Source: Pseudomonas sp. 14P_8.1_Bac3 (GTDB lineage: Bacteria > Pseudomonadota > Gammaproteobacteria > Pseudomonadales > Pseudomonadaceae). Taken from it: a stretch of 64,000 nucleotides of DNA. The stretch lies in the NCBI RefSeq assembly GCF_025466085.1, contig NZ_JANLOD010000048.1:124001-188000 (forward strand), written 5' to 3'. The position numbers and the translations under genes were made by a program. Below, in pieces: positions 17,223-25,936 of this stretch. Below the pieces are notes generated by a model, which worked only from the letters and a program-made list of their open reading frames with translations, made no database searches and had not been told where the DNA came from. Every line of letters begins with the position of its first letter. Position 1 is the first letter of the stretch.

Positions 17223-17498
17223 TCAATCCCGATAAAAAACCTGCACCAGGTGATAGCCAAATTTGCTCTTGATCGGCCCATGCACCACACGTAGCGGTTT
17301 CTTGAAGATCACCGCATCGATCACCCCGACCATCTGCCCCGGCCGCACTTCACCAAGATCGCCGCCGCGCTTGCCAGACGGGCAGGTGGAGTATTTCTTG
17401 GCCAGCACATCAAAGGCTTCGCCCTTGGCGATGCGTTGTTTGAGTTGCTCGGCTTCTTCCAAGGTTTTCACCAGGATATGGCGGGCTTGAGCTTTCAT
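17223..17498 (-). CDS. ppiC: Peptidyl-prolyl cis-trans isomerase, parvulin type
   Basis: A 91-residue single-domain parvulin with no signal peptide, so cytoplasmic. It matches PpiC closely: KAQARHILVKTLEEAEQL, the active-site Cys region KKYSTCPSGKRGGDLG, and the C-terminal KSKFGYHLVQVFYRD. It assists proline isomerisation in protein folding. Single gene, convergent with kdgK. Confidence 0.95.
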   Translation of the reverse strand: MKAQARHILVKTLEEAEQLKQRIAKGEAFDVLAKKYSTCPSGKRGGDLGEVRPGQMVGVIDAVIFKKPLRVVHGPIKSKFGYHLVQVFYRD

Positions 17499-17553
17499 TG
17501 GGACGAGTACCTTGCAACGGTGATGGCAGCGGGGCGCGGGATTATGCCTTAAC

Positions 17554-20091
17554 TCAATCCGATTGGCCGATCATCGTGCGAATCTTGTTGGCCAGCAGGT
17601 CGATGGAAAACGGTTTGGCCACCATGTCCATGCCTTCCTCAAGAAAACCCTGGCGTTCCGCGGCTTTCTCCGCATAACCGGTCATGAACAGCACCTTCAG
17701 TTCAGGGCGGTGCTGTCGGGCAATTTCTGCCAGCTGCCTTCCGTTCATGCCCGGCAGCCCGACATCCGTCACCAGCAGATCGACGCGCAAGCCGGATTCC
17801 AGTAAGGGCAGGGCGGTCTTCGCATCTTGTGCTTCGTGGGCGTGATACCCCAGTTCTTTCAGCAGGTTAAGCACCAGCATGCGCACCGCCGGATCATCTT
17901 CCACCAGCACCACGGTTTCCCCGGCAATCGCCGCAGGCGCCTCGCCGCTGAACGGCAGCAGGGTATTTTCCGGCTCCGTGTAACGCAGACGCGGGAGGTA
18001 CAAACGCACACAAGTGCCCTGGCCCGGCACGCTGTCGAGGCTGACGTGGCCGCCCGACTGCTGGGCAAAGCCATAAATCATCGACAAGCCGAGACCGGTG
18101 CCCTGGCCGATGGGTTTGGTGGTGAAGAACGGGTCGAACGCCTTGGCCAGCACCGACGGCGTCATGCCGGTGCCGTTGTCGCTGACGGCAATCATCACGT
18201 AATCGCCGGACTTGACCGACTCCACGGGTGTGATGTCATCGCCGTCGAGGTACACGTTGGCGGTTTCGATCAGCAATTCGCCGCGGTCGGGCATGGCGTC
18301 GCGGGCGTTGATCACCAGGTTGAGCAGGGCGTTTTCCAGCTGGCTGACGTCGGTACTGACCGGCCAGAGTTCATCGGCCAATCGCAGTTGCATCTGGATG
18401 TGATCGCCCTTGGTACGGCTGAGCAGGTCTTCCAGGGAATGAATCAGTTCGTTGGCATTCAGCGGTTTGCGATCCAGCGACTGCCGCCGGGAAAATGCCA
18501 ACAGGCGATGGGTCAGGGCGGCCGCGCGATTGGCCGACGACACCGCCGCTTCGGTGAAACGGCCGATCTCGGCGGCGCGGCCGTCGGCGATGTAACGCTG
18601 CATCAGGTCGAGGCTGCCAATGATTCCGGTGAGCATGTTGTTGAAGTCATGGGCAATGCCGCCCGTGAGCTGACCGACTGCTTCCATCTTTTGTGCGTGC
18701 CGCAAGGCGTCTTCGGCCCGTTCGCGCTCGAACATCTCGTTCTGCAAGCGCTGGTTGGCTTCGGCCAGTTGCTGGGTGCGTGCGGCCACACGTTCCTCAA
18801 GGGTTTCGTTGAGGTTGCGCAAGGCTTCTTCGGTCAGTTTGCGCTCGGTTTCGTCGATCACGAAAATGTAGAAACCGTTCACCGCGCCGTCCGCTCCGTG
18901 ACGCGGCAGGTAGTTCATCAAGGCCTGACGGGTGCTGCCATCGCGATGGGGGGTGCTGATACTGAAACAGCAGGTGCGTCCCGCCAGTGCCTCCGCGATG
19001 TATTCAGCGCGCAGGGCGTAGGCTTCTTCACCGAGCACTTCACGAATGGTCCGACCGTAAAGCTCCTGGGGCGTCAGGCCGTACCAGTCCAGGTACGCGG
19101 CGTTGTTCAGGCGAAAGCGCTCCTCGGCGTCGACGTAGCTGATCAGGATCGGCATCGCGTTGATGATCAGCTGCAACTCGGTCTGGCTTTGGCGCAGCGC
19201 TTGTTCCGTGAGTTTGCGTTCGGTCAGGTCGAGGGCCGCGCCGAGGAAGCGAATGGGCCGGCCATGGTGATCCTTGTAACAGCGGCCACGGGCAAACACC
19301 CAGCGCAGCTGCCCATCGGCCTGGAGCAAGCGATATTCCTCGGCGTATTCGGTGCCATGGGTAATGCAGTGCTTGATGCCCCGGGTGACCATCCCGCGGT
19401 CTTCCGGGTGCACGGCTTCGAGGTAGGCACTGATCGGCAGCTGGCTGGCGAGCAGCGGGTCGACACCGTGCAGTTGGGCGAAATGGCTGTCGGCGATAAA
19501 GCGGTCGTCGCTGATGTCCCAGTCCCAGGTGCCGACGGCGTCGGTGGCGGCCAGCGCCAGTTGCAGGCGTTCCTCGGTTTCGCGCTGGGCCTTCAGGCTG
19601 GCGGCCGAGCGCTGTTCAAGTTCGAGGGCGATACGCCGGCGCTCGTTGGTTTCGATGGCGGTGACCAGGATGCCAGCGACCTCGGCGCTTTCATCGCGGA
19701 TCGGGCTGTAGGTCAAATCCAGCCAGAAATCGGAATCTTCACCATCACGTTGCAGGGTAAAACGCTGTTCACTGTAGGTTCGCACCTGACCTTGTAGGAC
19801 GGCGCTGTAAATCGGGTCAGTAAAGTCCTGGAGCTCTGGCCAGATCAGGTGTGTCGGCTGTCCGAAAGCGTGCGGATGTTTACTGCCGGCCAGCAGGGCG
19901 AAGCCGTCGTTGTAAATCTGCGTGAGCGCCGGGCCCCACAGCAACAGCATCGGCATCGGCGAATGAATCACGATGTCCACCGCGGTGCGCAGGCTCTGCG
20001 GCCAGTCACTGGCGGCGCCCAGGGGGGTGCACGTCCAGTCCAGTCTGGCAATCAAGGCCTGGGCATCGCTGCCGGTGGGTATTGCGTTCAT
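17554..20091 (-). CDS. PAS hybrid sensor histidine kinase with receiver domain
   Basis: An 845-residue cytoplasmic-looking hybrid kinase. It carries an N-terminal sensor region (about 20-150), two or three PAS/PAC units (for example ending FLGAALDLTERKLTEQ and FYIFVIDETERKLTEE), a coiled coil, a HisKA domain with H481 in GGIAHDFNNML, and a HATPase domain with NARDAMP and GTGLGLSMIYG. The C-terminal receiver has phospho-acceptor D776 in LLVTDVGLPGMNG. No membrane span is evident. The ATG at 20091 has AGGA at good spacing; longer upstream frames run into the divergent pilus ATPase gene and are rejected. No partner regulator is adjacent. Confidence 0.9.
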   Translation of the reverse strand: MNAIPTGSDAQALIARLDWTCTPLGAASDWPQSLRTAVDIVIHSPMPMLLLWGPALTQIYNDGFALLAGSKHPHAFGQPTHLIWPELQDFTDPIYSAVLQGQVRTYSEQRFTLQRDGEDSDFWLDLTYSPIRDESAEVAGILVTAIETNERRRIALELEQRSAASLKAQRETEERLQLALAATDAVGTWDWDISDDRFIADSHFAQLHGVDPLLASQLPISAYLEAVHPEDRGMVTRGIKHCITHGTEYAEEYRLLQADGQLRWVFARGRCYKDHHGRPIRFLGAALDLTERKLTEQALRQSQTELQLIINAMPILISYVDAEERFRLNNAAYLDWYGLTPQELYGRTIREVLGEEAYALRAEYIAEALAGRTCCFSISTPHRDGSTRQALMNYLPRHGADGAVNGFYIFVIDETERKLTEEALRNLNETLEERVAARTQQLAEANQRLQNEMFERERAEDALRHAQKMEAVGQLTGGIAHDFNNMLTGIIGSLDLMQRYIADGRAAEIGRFTEAAVSSANRAAALTHRLLAFSRRQSLDRKPLNANELIHSLEDLLSRTKGDHIQMQLRLADELWPVSTDVSQLENALLNLVINARDAMPDRGELLIETANVYLDGDDITPVESVKSGDYVMIAVSDNGTGMTPSVLAKAFDPFFTTKPIGQGTGLGLSMIYGFAQQSGGHVSLDSVPGQGTCVRLYLPRLRYTEPENTLLPFSGEAPAAIAGETVVLVEDDPAVRMLVLNLLKELGYHAHEAQDAKTALPLLESGLRVDLLVTDVGLPGMNGRQLAEIARQHRPELKVLFMTGYAEKAAERQGFLEEGMDMVAKPFSIDLLANKIRTMIGQSD

Positions 20092-20210
20092 CAAGGTGTC
20101 CTGCATATCTGTCAGTATGGCGGCGTCTACTATCCTGGGGAGGTAGACGCTGTATGGCCCTTTTTCAGGGTCATTCCCGTTCATTGAATGCTTCGCGGAT
20201 GCTTTTTGCC

Positions 20211-21320
20211 ATGGAAATCGATGCGCTGTTGAAGATCCTGGCCAGCCAGGATGGTTCCGACCTGTACCTGTCCACTGGCGCGCCACCCTGCGCACGGTTC
20301 GACGGCGTGCTCAAGCCCTTGACCGACCAACCGTTCAAACCGGGGCAAATCGCCGCCATTGCCACGTCCATCATGGACGCCGAGCAACGGCTGGAGTTCG
20401 ATCGGGAACTGGAGATGAACCTGGCGATCTCTTTGGCGGGTGTCGGGCGCTTCCGGGTCAATATTTTCAAGCAACGCAACGATGTGTCGATCGTGGCGCG
20501 CAACATCAAACTCGACATTCCGCGCTTCGAAGACCTCAAGTTGCCCGCGGTGCTGCTGGACATGGTCATGCTTAAACAGGGGCTGATGCTGGTCGTAGGC
20601 GCCACCGATTCGGGCAAGTCTACCTCACTGGCGGCGCTGGTCGATTATCGCAACCGTCACAGCAGCGGGCACATCGTCACCATCGAGGATCCGATCGAGT
20701 ACATCCATCGGCACAAGAAATCGATCATCAATCAGCGCGAGGTCGGCGTGGATACCCGCAGCTTTCACGCCGCGTTGAAAAACACCCTGCGCCAGGCGCC
20801 GGACGTTGTGCTGATCGGAGAAATCCGCGACCGCGAAACCATGGAACACGCGCTGGCGTTTGCCGATACCGGGCACCTGGTGATTTCTACCCTGCATGCC
20901 CACAACGCCCATCAGGCGCTGGACCGCATCATCAATTTCTTCCCGGAAGAACGGCACACACAACTGTTGCATGACCTGAGCCACAACCTGAAAGCGTTCG
21001 TCTCGCAACGCCTGGTACGCACCCGCGACGGCCAGCGCCGGGCGGCGGTGGAAGTGATGCTGGGCACGCCGACCATCGGCGACCTGATCCGGCGCCACGA
21101 ACTCGACGACCTGAAAGGGATCATGGAGAAGTCAGTGGAGTTGGGCATGCAGACGTTCGATAGCGCGCTGTACGCGCTGGTGGTGGAGGGTGCAATCGAT
21201 GAGGAGGAAGCATTGAAAAACGCCGATTCGGTCAACAATTTGCGCCTGCGCCTCAAGTTGCACGCCGAATCGACCCCCGCTGCCCACACGCCACCGGGTG
21301 AATGGGGATTGATGGACTGA
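20211..21320 (+). CDS. pilU: PilT/PilU-type twitching motility ATPase
   Basis: A 369-residue secretion-type hexameric ATPase closest in pattern to PilU, the accessory retraction ATPase of type IV pili. Motifs: Walker A GATDSGKS at 130-137, Asp box TIEDPIEYIHRHKKS, GEIRDRETMEHALAFADTGH around Walker B and the His box LVISTLHAHNAHQALDRI. The Walker A has Asp where PilT/PilU usually have Gly (GATGSGKS); it still satisfies GxxxxGK[ST]. The start ATG 20211 gives MEIDALLKILASQDGSDLYL, the normal family N-terminus. No pilT or other pilus gene lies nearby. Confidence 0.88.
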   Translation: MEIDALLKILASQDGSDLYLSTGAPPCARFDGVLKPLTDQPFKPGQIAAIATSIMDAEQRLEFDRELEMNLAISLAGVGRFRVNIFKQRNDVSIVARNIKLDIPRFEDLKLPAVLLDMVMLKQGLMLVVGATDSGKSTSLAALVDYRNRHSSGHIVTIEDPIEYIHRHKKSIINQREVGVDTRSFHAALKNTLRQAPDVVLIGEIRDRETMEHALAFADTGHLVISTLHAHNAHQALDRIINFFPEERHTQLLHDLSHNLKAFVSQRLVRTRDGQRRAAVEVMLGTPTIGDLIRRHELDDLKGIMEKSVELGMQTFDSALYALVVEGAIDEEEALKNADSVNNLRLRLKLHAESTPAAHTPPGEWGLMD

Positions 21321-21330
21321 CGAAACCCCT

Positions 21331-21418
21331 TGTGGGAGCGGGCTTGCTCGCGAAGGCTGAGGGTCTGAGACATCCAGGTCACTGACGCACCGCCTTCGCG
21401 AGCAAGCCCGCTCCCACA
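21331..21418. repeat. REPIN after pilU
   Basis: Inverted pair TGTGGGAGCGGGCTTGCTCG / CGAGCAAGCCCGCTCCCACA with a spacer of about 40 bp. Confidence 0.9.
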
Positions 21419-21523
21419 GGGGAATGATGATGTATGCCAGGAACGGCATAAGCGATTTATAGAAGAGATTTCCGCCACCGGTCTTTAGGCTCACAAGTCG
21501 ATCCAGTCAAAACGGAAATCCGC

Positions 21524-24500
21524 TTGGTGCCTTCTCTAAACGCGACACAGGTTCACTTCCAGCCGAAGCTGGTTACACATCTCAACGACTTGAACACGCA
21601 CACGTTCCTCTCCGAAAGCCTGCTTCGCGTCGGCAATAGTCCCAACGCCCTGGCAAACCTCATGGCCATCGTGAATGGCATGTCCGCTGAATCGAGTGAC
21701 GGTATCGCTCCTCCGGTGCTGCACCAACGGATATTGAGCCAGGCCGCACCGGACTTCCGTGATCAGGAGGACGTGGATACTCGATGGCTCGCGCTGCAAA
21801 AGCACCTGCAGACCGCCACGCTCACTGAGCAGGAGGTATTGGCGGTGCTCGGTAACGAGCGCGATATTTTGCACACAACCAACACAGGCAAGGCCATTAA
21901 AGGGCTGTTTGCGCAAGCGATGTTGCGTTCGATTCGGCCTGTTGGTTCGTTGGATGAAAGTCGCCTGAAAGAGATTGTCGACGTGATTTGCGACTTGCCA
22001 CGGGCTCAATGGCAGAGCGCCTTGGGCGAAAACGTGCGGTTCCCCAGCGGGCAGGAAAACCCGCAAGGCGTCACGGGTTTCATACAGGCTCAACTGGACC
22101 GTTCAAGTGCTTTGCGCGACAAGCGGATCGAGAACTTCGAACTGATCTCCGATCAGCAATGGCAAACCCTCAAGACGCTTGCGGAAAAAGGTCAGGACTA
22201 TATCCGTAAAAGTGATGGCGACGTTTACAGGGCGATGATGAAACTGGACGAAGAGCCGCAGATGCAGCCTTCTCCCCAGGAGGCGCACGCACGACTGGAA
22301 GCCTTCATCGACCAGCTGGAACAGGGCACGGTGAAACGAGCGCGTTGGCCGGAGCGCTATCTGACAGAGGTCAAGGCACTGCGCGATAAGGTCGACCCCC
22401 ACGAGGGTGCGGCGCCAAGTGCGTGGGACTGGCTGGATGGCCCGAGTTGGCTGGAAGGCCTGCGTGCGCATCCGTCCTCGGAGCCGGTGAACGCAACGCC
22501 GACGGCAACGAGTGTTGCCTCGTCGGACGATGGCGCCACGTGGTTGCTGGAAGAACTCGAAGCCTTTGAACGCAGTACCGATTTTTACACCCACGTTGCT
22601 ACGGGGGATGCAGGTATTCCCGAGGGGGTGTTTGCCAGGTTTTTGTGGGCCTGCAATGTCCTGAAAACGTTCAATCTGCTGGAACTCGACCATAGCCACA
22701 TCACCACCGGGCCCGGACCGAAGCCTAGTGGCGAGGCATGGAAAAACGGCACAACGGATTTTTACAGATTGCCGATAGGGCCCGACGCTGCTGGTGCGCA
22801 ATCTCTGCTTGAAACAAATCCACTGGTGTTGCTGGAACAACTCGTGACGCAGGCGGATGACTTGTTCACTCAAATCACCCGCAAAGTGCTGCCGTGGGAC
22901 AGTGCTTCTGCAACTGACGAAGTGATAGAGATGCTTCCGCCCGTTTACCGATCAACGACGGAAGTCGACCCGACAACATTTGCAGCGCAAGCGGAAGTGG
23001 TGCGAGAGCAAATGGGTTCATTGCTGACCCGGATGAGCAGCTATTTAGTCGGCGCGGGTGCGGCGGCACTCGGGCGGGCAGGTGAGTTGATCGTGGAGAA
23101 TCCCGTGAAAGCGACGGGGCTGGTTGGCCTCTATCTGGCGCTCCAGCAATTGTGCGCCCATGTGTTCCTGCCCGAACCGGAACCATTGGTTGATCCTTTG
23201 CAGGGCCTCTTATCCGATCCGGAGACCGTGCGTGATGAAGCCTCCGTTGCCTACGACAACATTATGCTGGGCATCCAGGAGCTTTTTGACGATCTGCCGA
23301 CATTTGCAGAAGACGTCGAGCGACTCGTCAGCCAATCCGATGAGCTTGATCCCGTTGACGACCCACTGGTGCTCGCGGGAATCGAGATCTTGTTGAAAAA
23401 AGTGGTGCCCGATAATACGCAAAACGTTACTTACAGGGACTATGTGAGTGACACCCTTCAATCAGCGTTGGTCGATGCGCTGGATGAGTTCATGGATGAG
23501 CCGGACGGTTCAGCGACCGATCCTGACGACGTTCGTCCGTCTGAAATGCTTACGTCCGATGAATCCGCAAGCCACCGTAACAGCCGCAGCCTGCTCAACA
23601 GCGCGGGCCTGTCTTCCAATGTTCAAATCTCGGAAGACGGCGAAGCAGATCATTCATTGGCACGCCTGGTGATTCAGGCGGGTCAGCAAGCAGCCGATGC
23701 CCGGATTGCTCTTCAATCAGCTGAAGAAATCGCCCCCGGCGTCCCGATCCAGCACGTTGCAGACCGCTTTATCGAAGCGTTTACCGCGACCCAAAAGCTG
23801 TCTGATCCACTGCAGTTCATGAGTTCGGTCGTTGAACACGCCATTGAGAAATCCGGTTTGCCGAAAAACATAACGTCGACGCTTACGCCTGAGACAAGGT
23901 TTACGGTCGAATACGACTCGCCCAGACCCGTCGCAAGCAAAGGAAATTTTTATCCGATTCATAAATACCGCTATCAGGGTTTTACCTTGCTGGAACTCTT
24001 TGCCGGCCAGCATGAGAGAGCCGCGAAGTCACGCGAAGACATAAAAATACTGTGGCCTGCGGGGTACACGGCCGACTTCAAGAAAACCGTCACGGACAAT
24101 GATTTTCCGGAGGAATTCGAGAAGAAGGCCAAAGAGGTGCTCGCCCAGCCGGCCGCGGCAAATTTGTGGAAGGCGAATAAAAAACTGGAGTTGAAGCAAC
24201 TCATCAAAAATTATTCGCGCAGCGGTAACGCCACTGCGACGGGAAAGACGGTTGCCAGCAGTTTTCTCGACGGAAACATACAAGCGAGGGCCATCTCCAT
24301 AGCCAATGGCCCCTTGAGCGGCCTTGATCACGTCGCTAATGCAGTCTACGTGCACCCTGAAAACAGCACGGTCGGCTTGTTTGTTTTTCTAGGTGGAGAA
24401 GGCAAGGTTATCGAGTGCCCACTCGATTTATTCAAGGAAGGTGGTCGTTCGATAGAGGAGTTTCCGGAGCTGCGTAATGAGCTATCGAAGCGAATTCCTA

Positions 24501-25882
24501 TCAAGGCACTGCTTTCCCGCGGTGAAGATGATTTCAAATACAGCCAAGGCATATTTGATCTCAAGGATCTGCACTGGAGCGACATTTTCAAACCCCTTAT
24601 TCCCACGTTGATAGGTAACGTGGACAAACTTAAAACACCCTATTGGCCGATAGTGATGGGGCGGGCGGACGGTGCTGATTTCGATCTTTTTGATGAACTG
24701 CATCATCGCCAGAGCGTAAAGATGATGTCCGATATCGACACATTGACCTCGACGAAGGGTGAGCGCATTGCTGATTTTCTACTGGAACTCATGAGCGATT
24801 CGTTGGCCGCGGCGTCCTGCATTCTTGCCGTGCCTGAGGCGGGTGCGGTGGCGAAAGCCTTGGCGTTGCTGTTTGGCATCGGCTCGTCAGCCACGGAATA
24901 TGCTCGCAGCCTGGTCGATGATGATCCTCAGCAGGCGGATCGACACAAGGCCAATGGTATACGCGGAGCCGTTTTCGAACTGGCAGCGCCGTTTGCCGGA
25001 AAACTGTTGGGTAAAGGCATTTCCTACGCGATGAAGAAACGCCTCGCCGGCACGATCCTGGAGCGTTTGAAGTCACTGGGGCATCTGCCGCCGGGCATCG
25101 TCAAGCATCTGCCGAAATTCGACATGCCGAAACTGGCGGTGAATATGGCTAAGGGAACCCGTAAATGGATTCCTCCGAAAGTCCAGGACTTGCAGTGGAC
25201 TAACAAGAAGCTGCTGGCAAGATTCAAGAATTACCAGGTGATCAGGAGACTGAACAACCTGGAGCAGGGGCCGCACATTGCACAAAAACTGATGGACAGG
25301 ACGGGGCTCGTTATTTATCGCGGGAAAAAAGCCGGGTATGTCTACAAAGGGTTTGTCATGCGCGGGGATATGCGAGCCCCTGACGAAGTGTTTCGCGAGG
25401 GGTTCAAACTTCGTGCTCCGGTCACGGACGTTAAACAGGTCAATGGCATGAACGGCGGCTTTGGTGGCGGTAAAAATGCGCTGGACCCCGACGGCATGGG
25501 GGTTTCCACTTCCGCGTTTTACAGTGATGGTGGCGTGGGTGCGTACCATTACGGAGGTGGCAAGGGCGGATACACCTATCTGGTGGACGCCAGGGACATG
25601 ATCGGTTTCGACCTATATAGAAACCGTAACTTCGACTCTATAAAGCCGGAACGAATTGGTTTTAAACCAGTGGAAATAAATTTCGGAAACGATATTCCTG
25701 GTTCGAGGATTGTGGGAGCCTACGGCCCTAATGGCGAATTCATACGCAATGATCGCGCTATCGCGCGCAGCATCAGGAACAGTGAGCCCAACCCGCTCCA
25801 ACCCCCGTTGCCGTTCAAAAAGTATGTAAAGGAAACCAACGCCACCATCGCCTCGACATTGTCGCCCGGCTGTCCCTACTAA
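21524..25882 (+). CDS. Large toxin-like protein with C-terminal pertussis-toxin-like ADP-ribosyltransferase domain
   Basis: A 1452-residue protein with no signal peptide. The last 180 residues carry an R-S-E class ADP-ribosyltransferase signature: R1280 in VMRGDMRAPDEVFREGF (compare YRYDSRPPEDVFQNGF of pertussis toxin S1), STS at 1328-1330 in GVSTSAF, then GYTYLVDARDM, and E1384 in KPVEINFGNDIPGSRI. The seven residues between this Glu and the following Pro match the pertussis toxin spacing. Hydrophobic stretches near 505-550 and 1090-1125 could help membrane passage. The N-terminal 1200 residues I cannot assign. The start is uncertain: TTG 21524 and GTG 21527 follow GGAAA, and the first in-frame ATG is far inside. 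The 3' half is visibly less G/C-rich than the flanks. No immunity-like gene or secretion gene adjoins it. Confidence 0.85.
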   Translation: MVPSLNATQVHFQPKLVTHLNDLNTHTFLSESLLRVGNSPNALANLMAIVNGMSAESSDGIAPPVLHQRILSQAAPDFRDQEDVDTRWLALQKHLQTATLTEQEVLAVLGNERDILHTTNTGKAIKGLFAQAMLRSIRPVGSLDESRLKEIVDVICDLPRAQWQSALGENVRFPSGQENPQGVTGFIQAQLDRSSALRDKRIENFELISDQQWQTLKTLAEKGQDYIRKSDGDVYRAMMKLDEEPQMQPSPQEAHARLEAFIDQLEQGTVKRARWPERYLTEVKALRDKVDPHEGAAPSAWDWLDGPSWLEGLRAHPSSEPVNATPTATSVASSDDGATWLLEELEAFERSTDFYTHVATGDAGIPEGVFARFLWACNVLKTFNLLELDHSHITTGPGPKPSGEAWKNGTTDFYRLPIGPDAAGAQSLLETNPLVLLEQLVTQADDLFTQITRKVLPWDSASATDEVIEMLPPVYRSTTEVDPTTFAAQAEVVREQMGSLLTRMSSYLVGAGAAALGRAGELIVENPVKATGLVGLYLALQQLCAHVFLPEPEPLVDPLQGLLSDPETVRDEASVAYDNIMLGIQELFDDLPTFAEDVERLVSQSDELDPVDDPLVLAGIEILLKKVVPDNTQNVTYRDYVSDTLQSALVDALDEFMDEPDGSATDPDDVRPSEMLTSDESASHRNSRSLLNSAGLSSNVQISEDGEADHSLARLVIQAGQQAADARIALQSAEEIAPGVPIQHVADRFIEAFTATQKLSDPLQFMSSVVEHAIEKSGLPKNITSTLTPETRFTVEYDSPRPVASKGNFYPIHKYRYQGFTLLELFAGQHERAAKSREDIKILWPAGYTADFKKTVTDNDFPEEFEKKAKEVLAQPAAANLWKANKKLELKQLIKNYSRSGNATATGKTVASSFLDGNIQARAISIANGPLSGLDHVANAVYVHPENSTVGLFVFLGGEGKVIECPLDLFKEGGRSIEEFPELRNELSKRIPIKALLSRGEDDFKYSQGIFDLKDLHWSDIFKPLIPTLIGNVDKLKTPYWPIVMGRADGADFDLFDELHHRQSVKMMSDIDTLTSTKGERIADFLLELMSDSLAAASCILAVPEAGAVAKALALLFGIGSSATEYARSLVDDDPQQADRHKANGIRGAVFELAAPFAGKLLGKGISYAMKKRLAGTILERLKSLGHLPPGIVKHLPKFDMPKLAVNMAKGTRKWIPPKVQDLQWTNKKLLARFKNYQVIRRLNNLEQGPHIAQKLMDRTGLVIYRGKKAGYVYKGFVMRGDMRAPDEVFREGFKLRAPVTDVKQVNGMNGGFGGGKNALDPDGMGVSTSAFYSDGGVGAYHYGGGKGGYTYLVDARDMIGFDLYRNRNFDSIKPERIGFKPVEINFGNDIPGSRIVGAYGPNGEFIRNDRAIARSIRNSEPNPLQPPLPFKKYVKETNATIASTLSPGCPY

Positions 25883-25936
25883 ATCCTCTCACGCCCCCAC
25901 GCAGTGACTACGCTTGCTGGAGATGCCCCAACGAGC

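Noticed and set aside
17827..19797. 656-residue plus-strand open frame inside the hybrid kinase
   Set aside because: Antisense shadow of a gene with HisKA, HATPase and receiver motifs.
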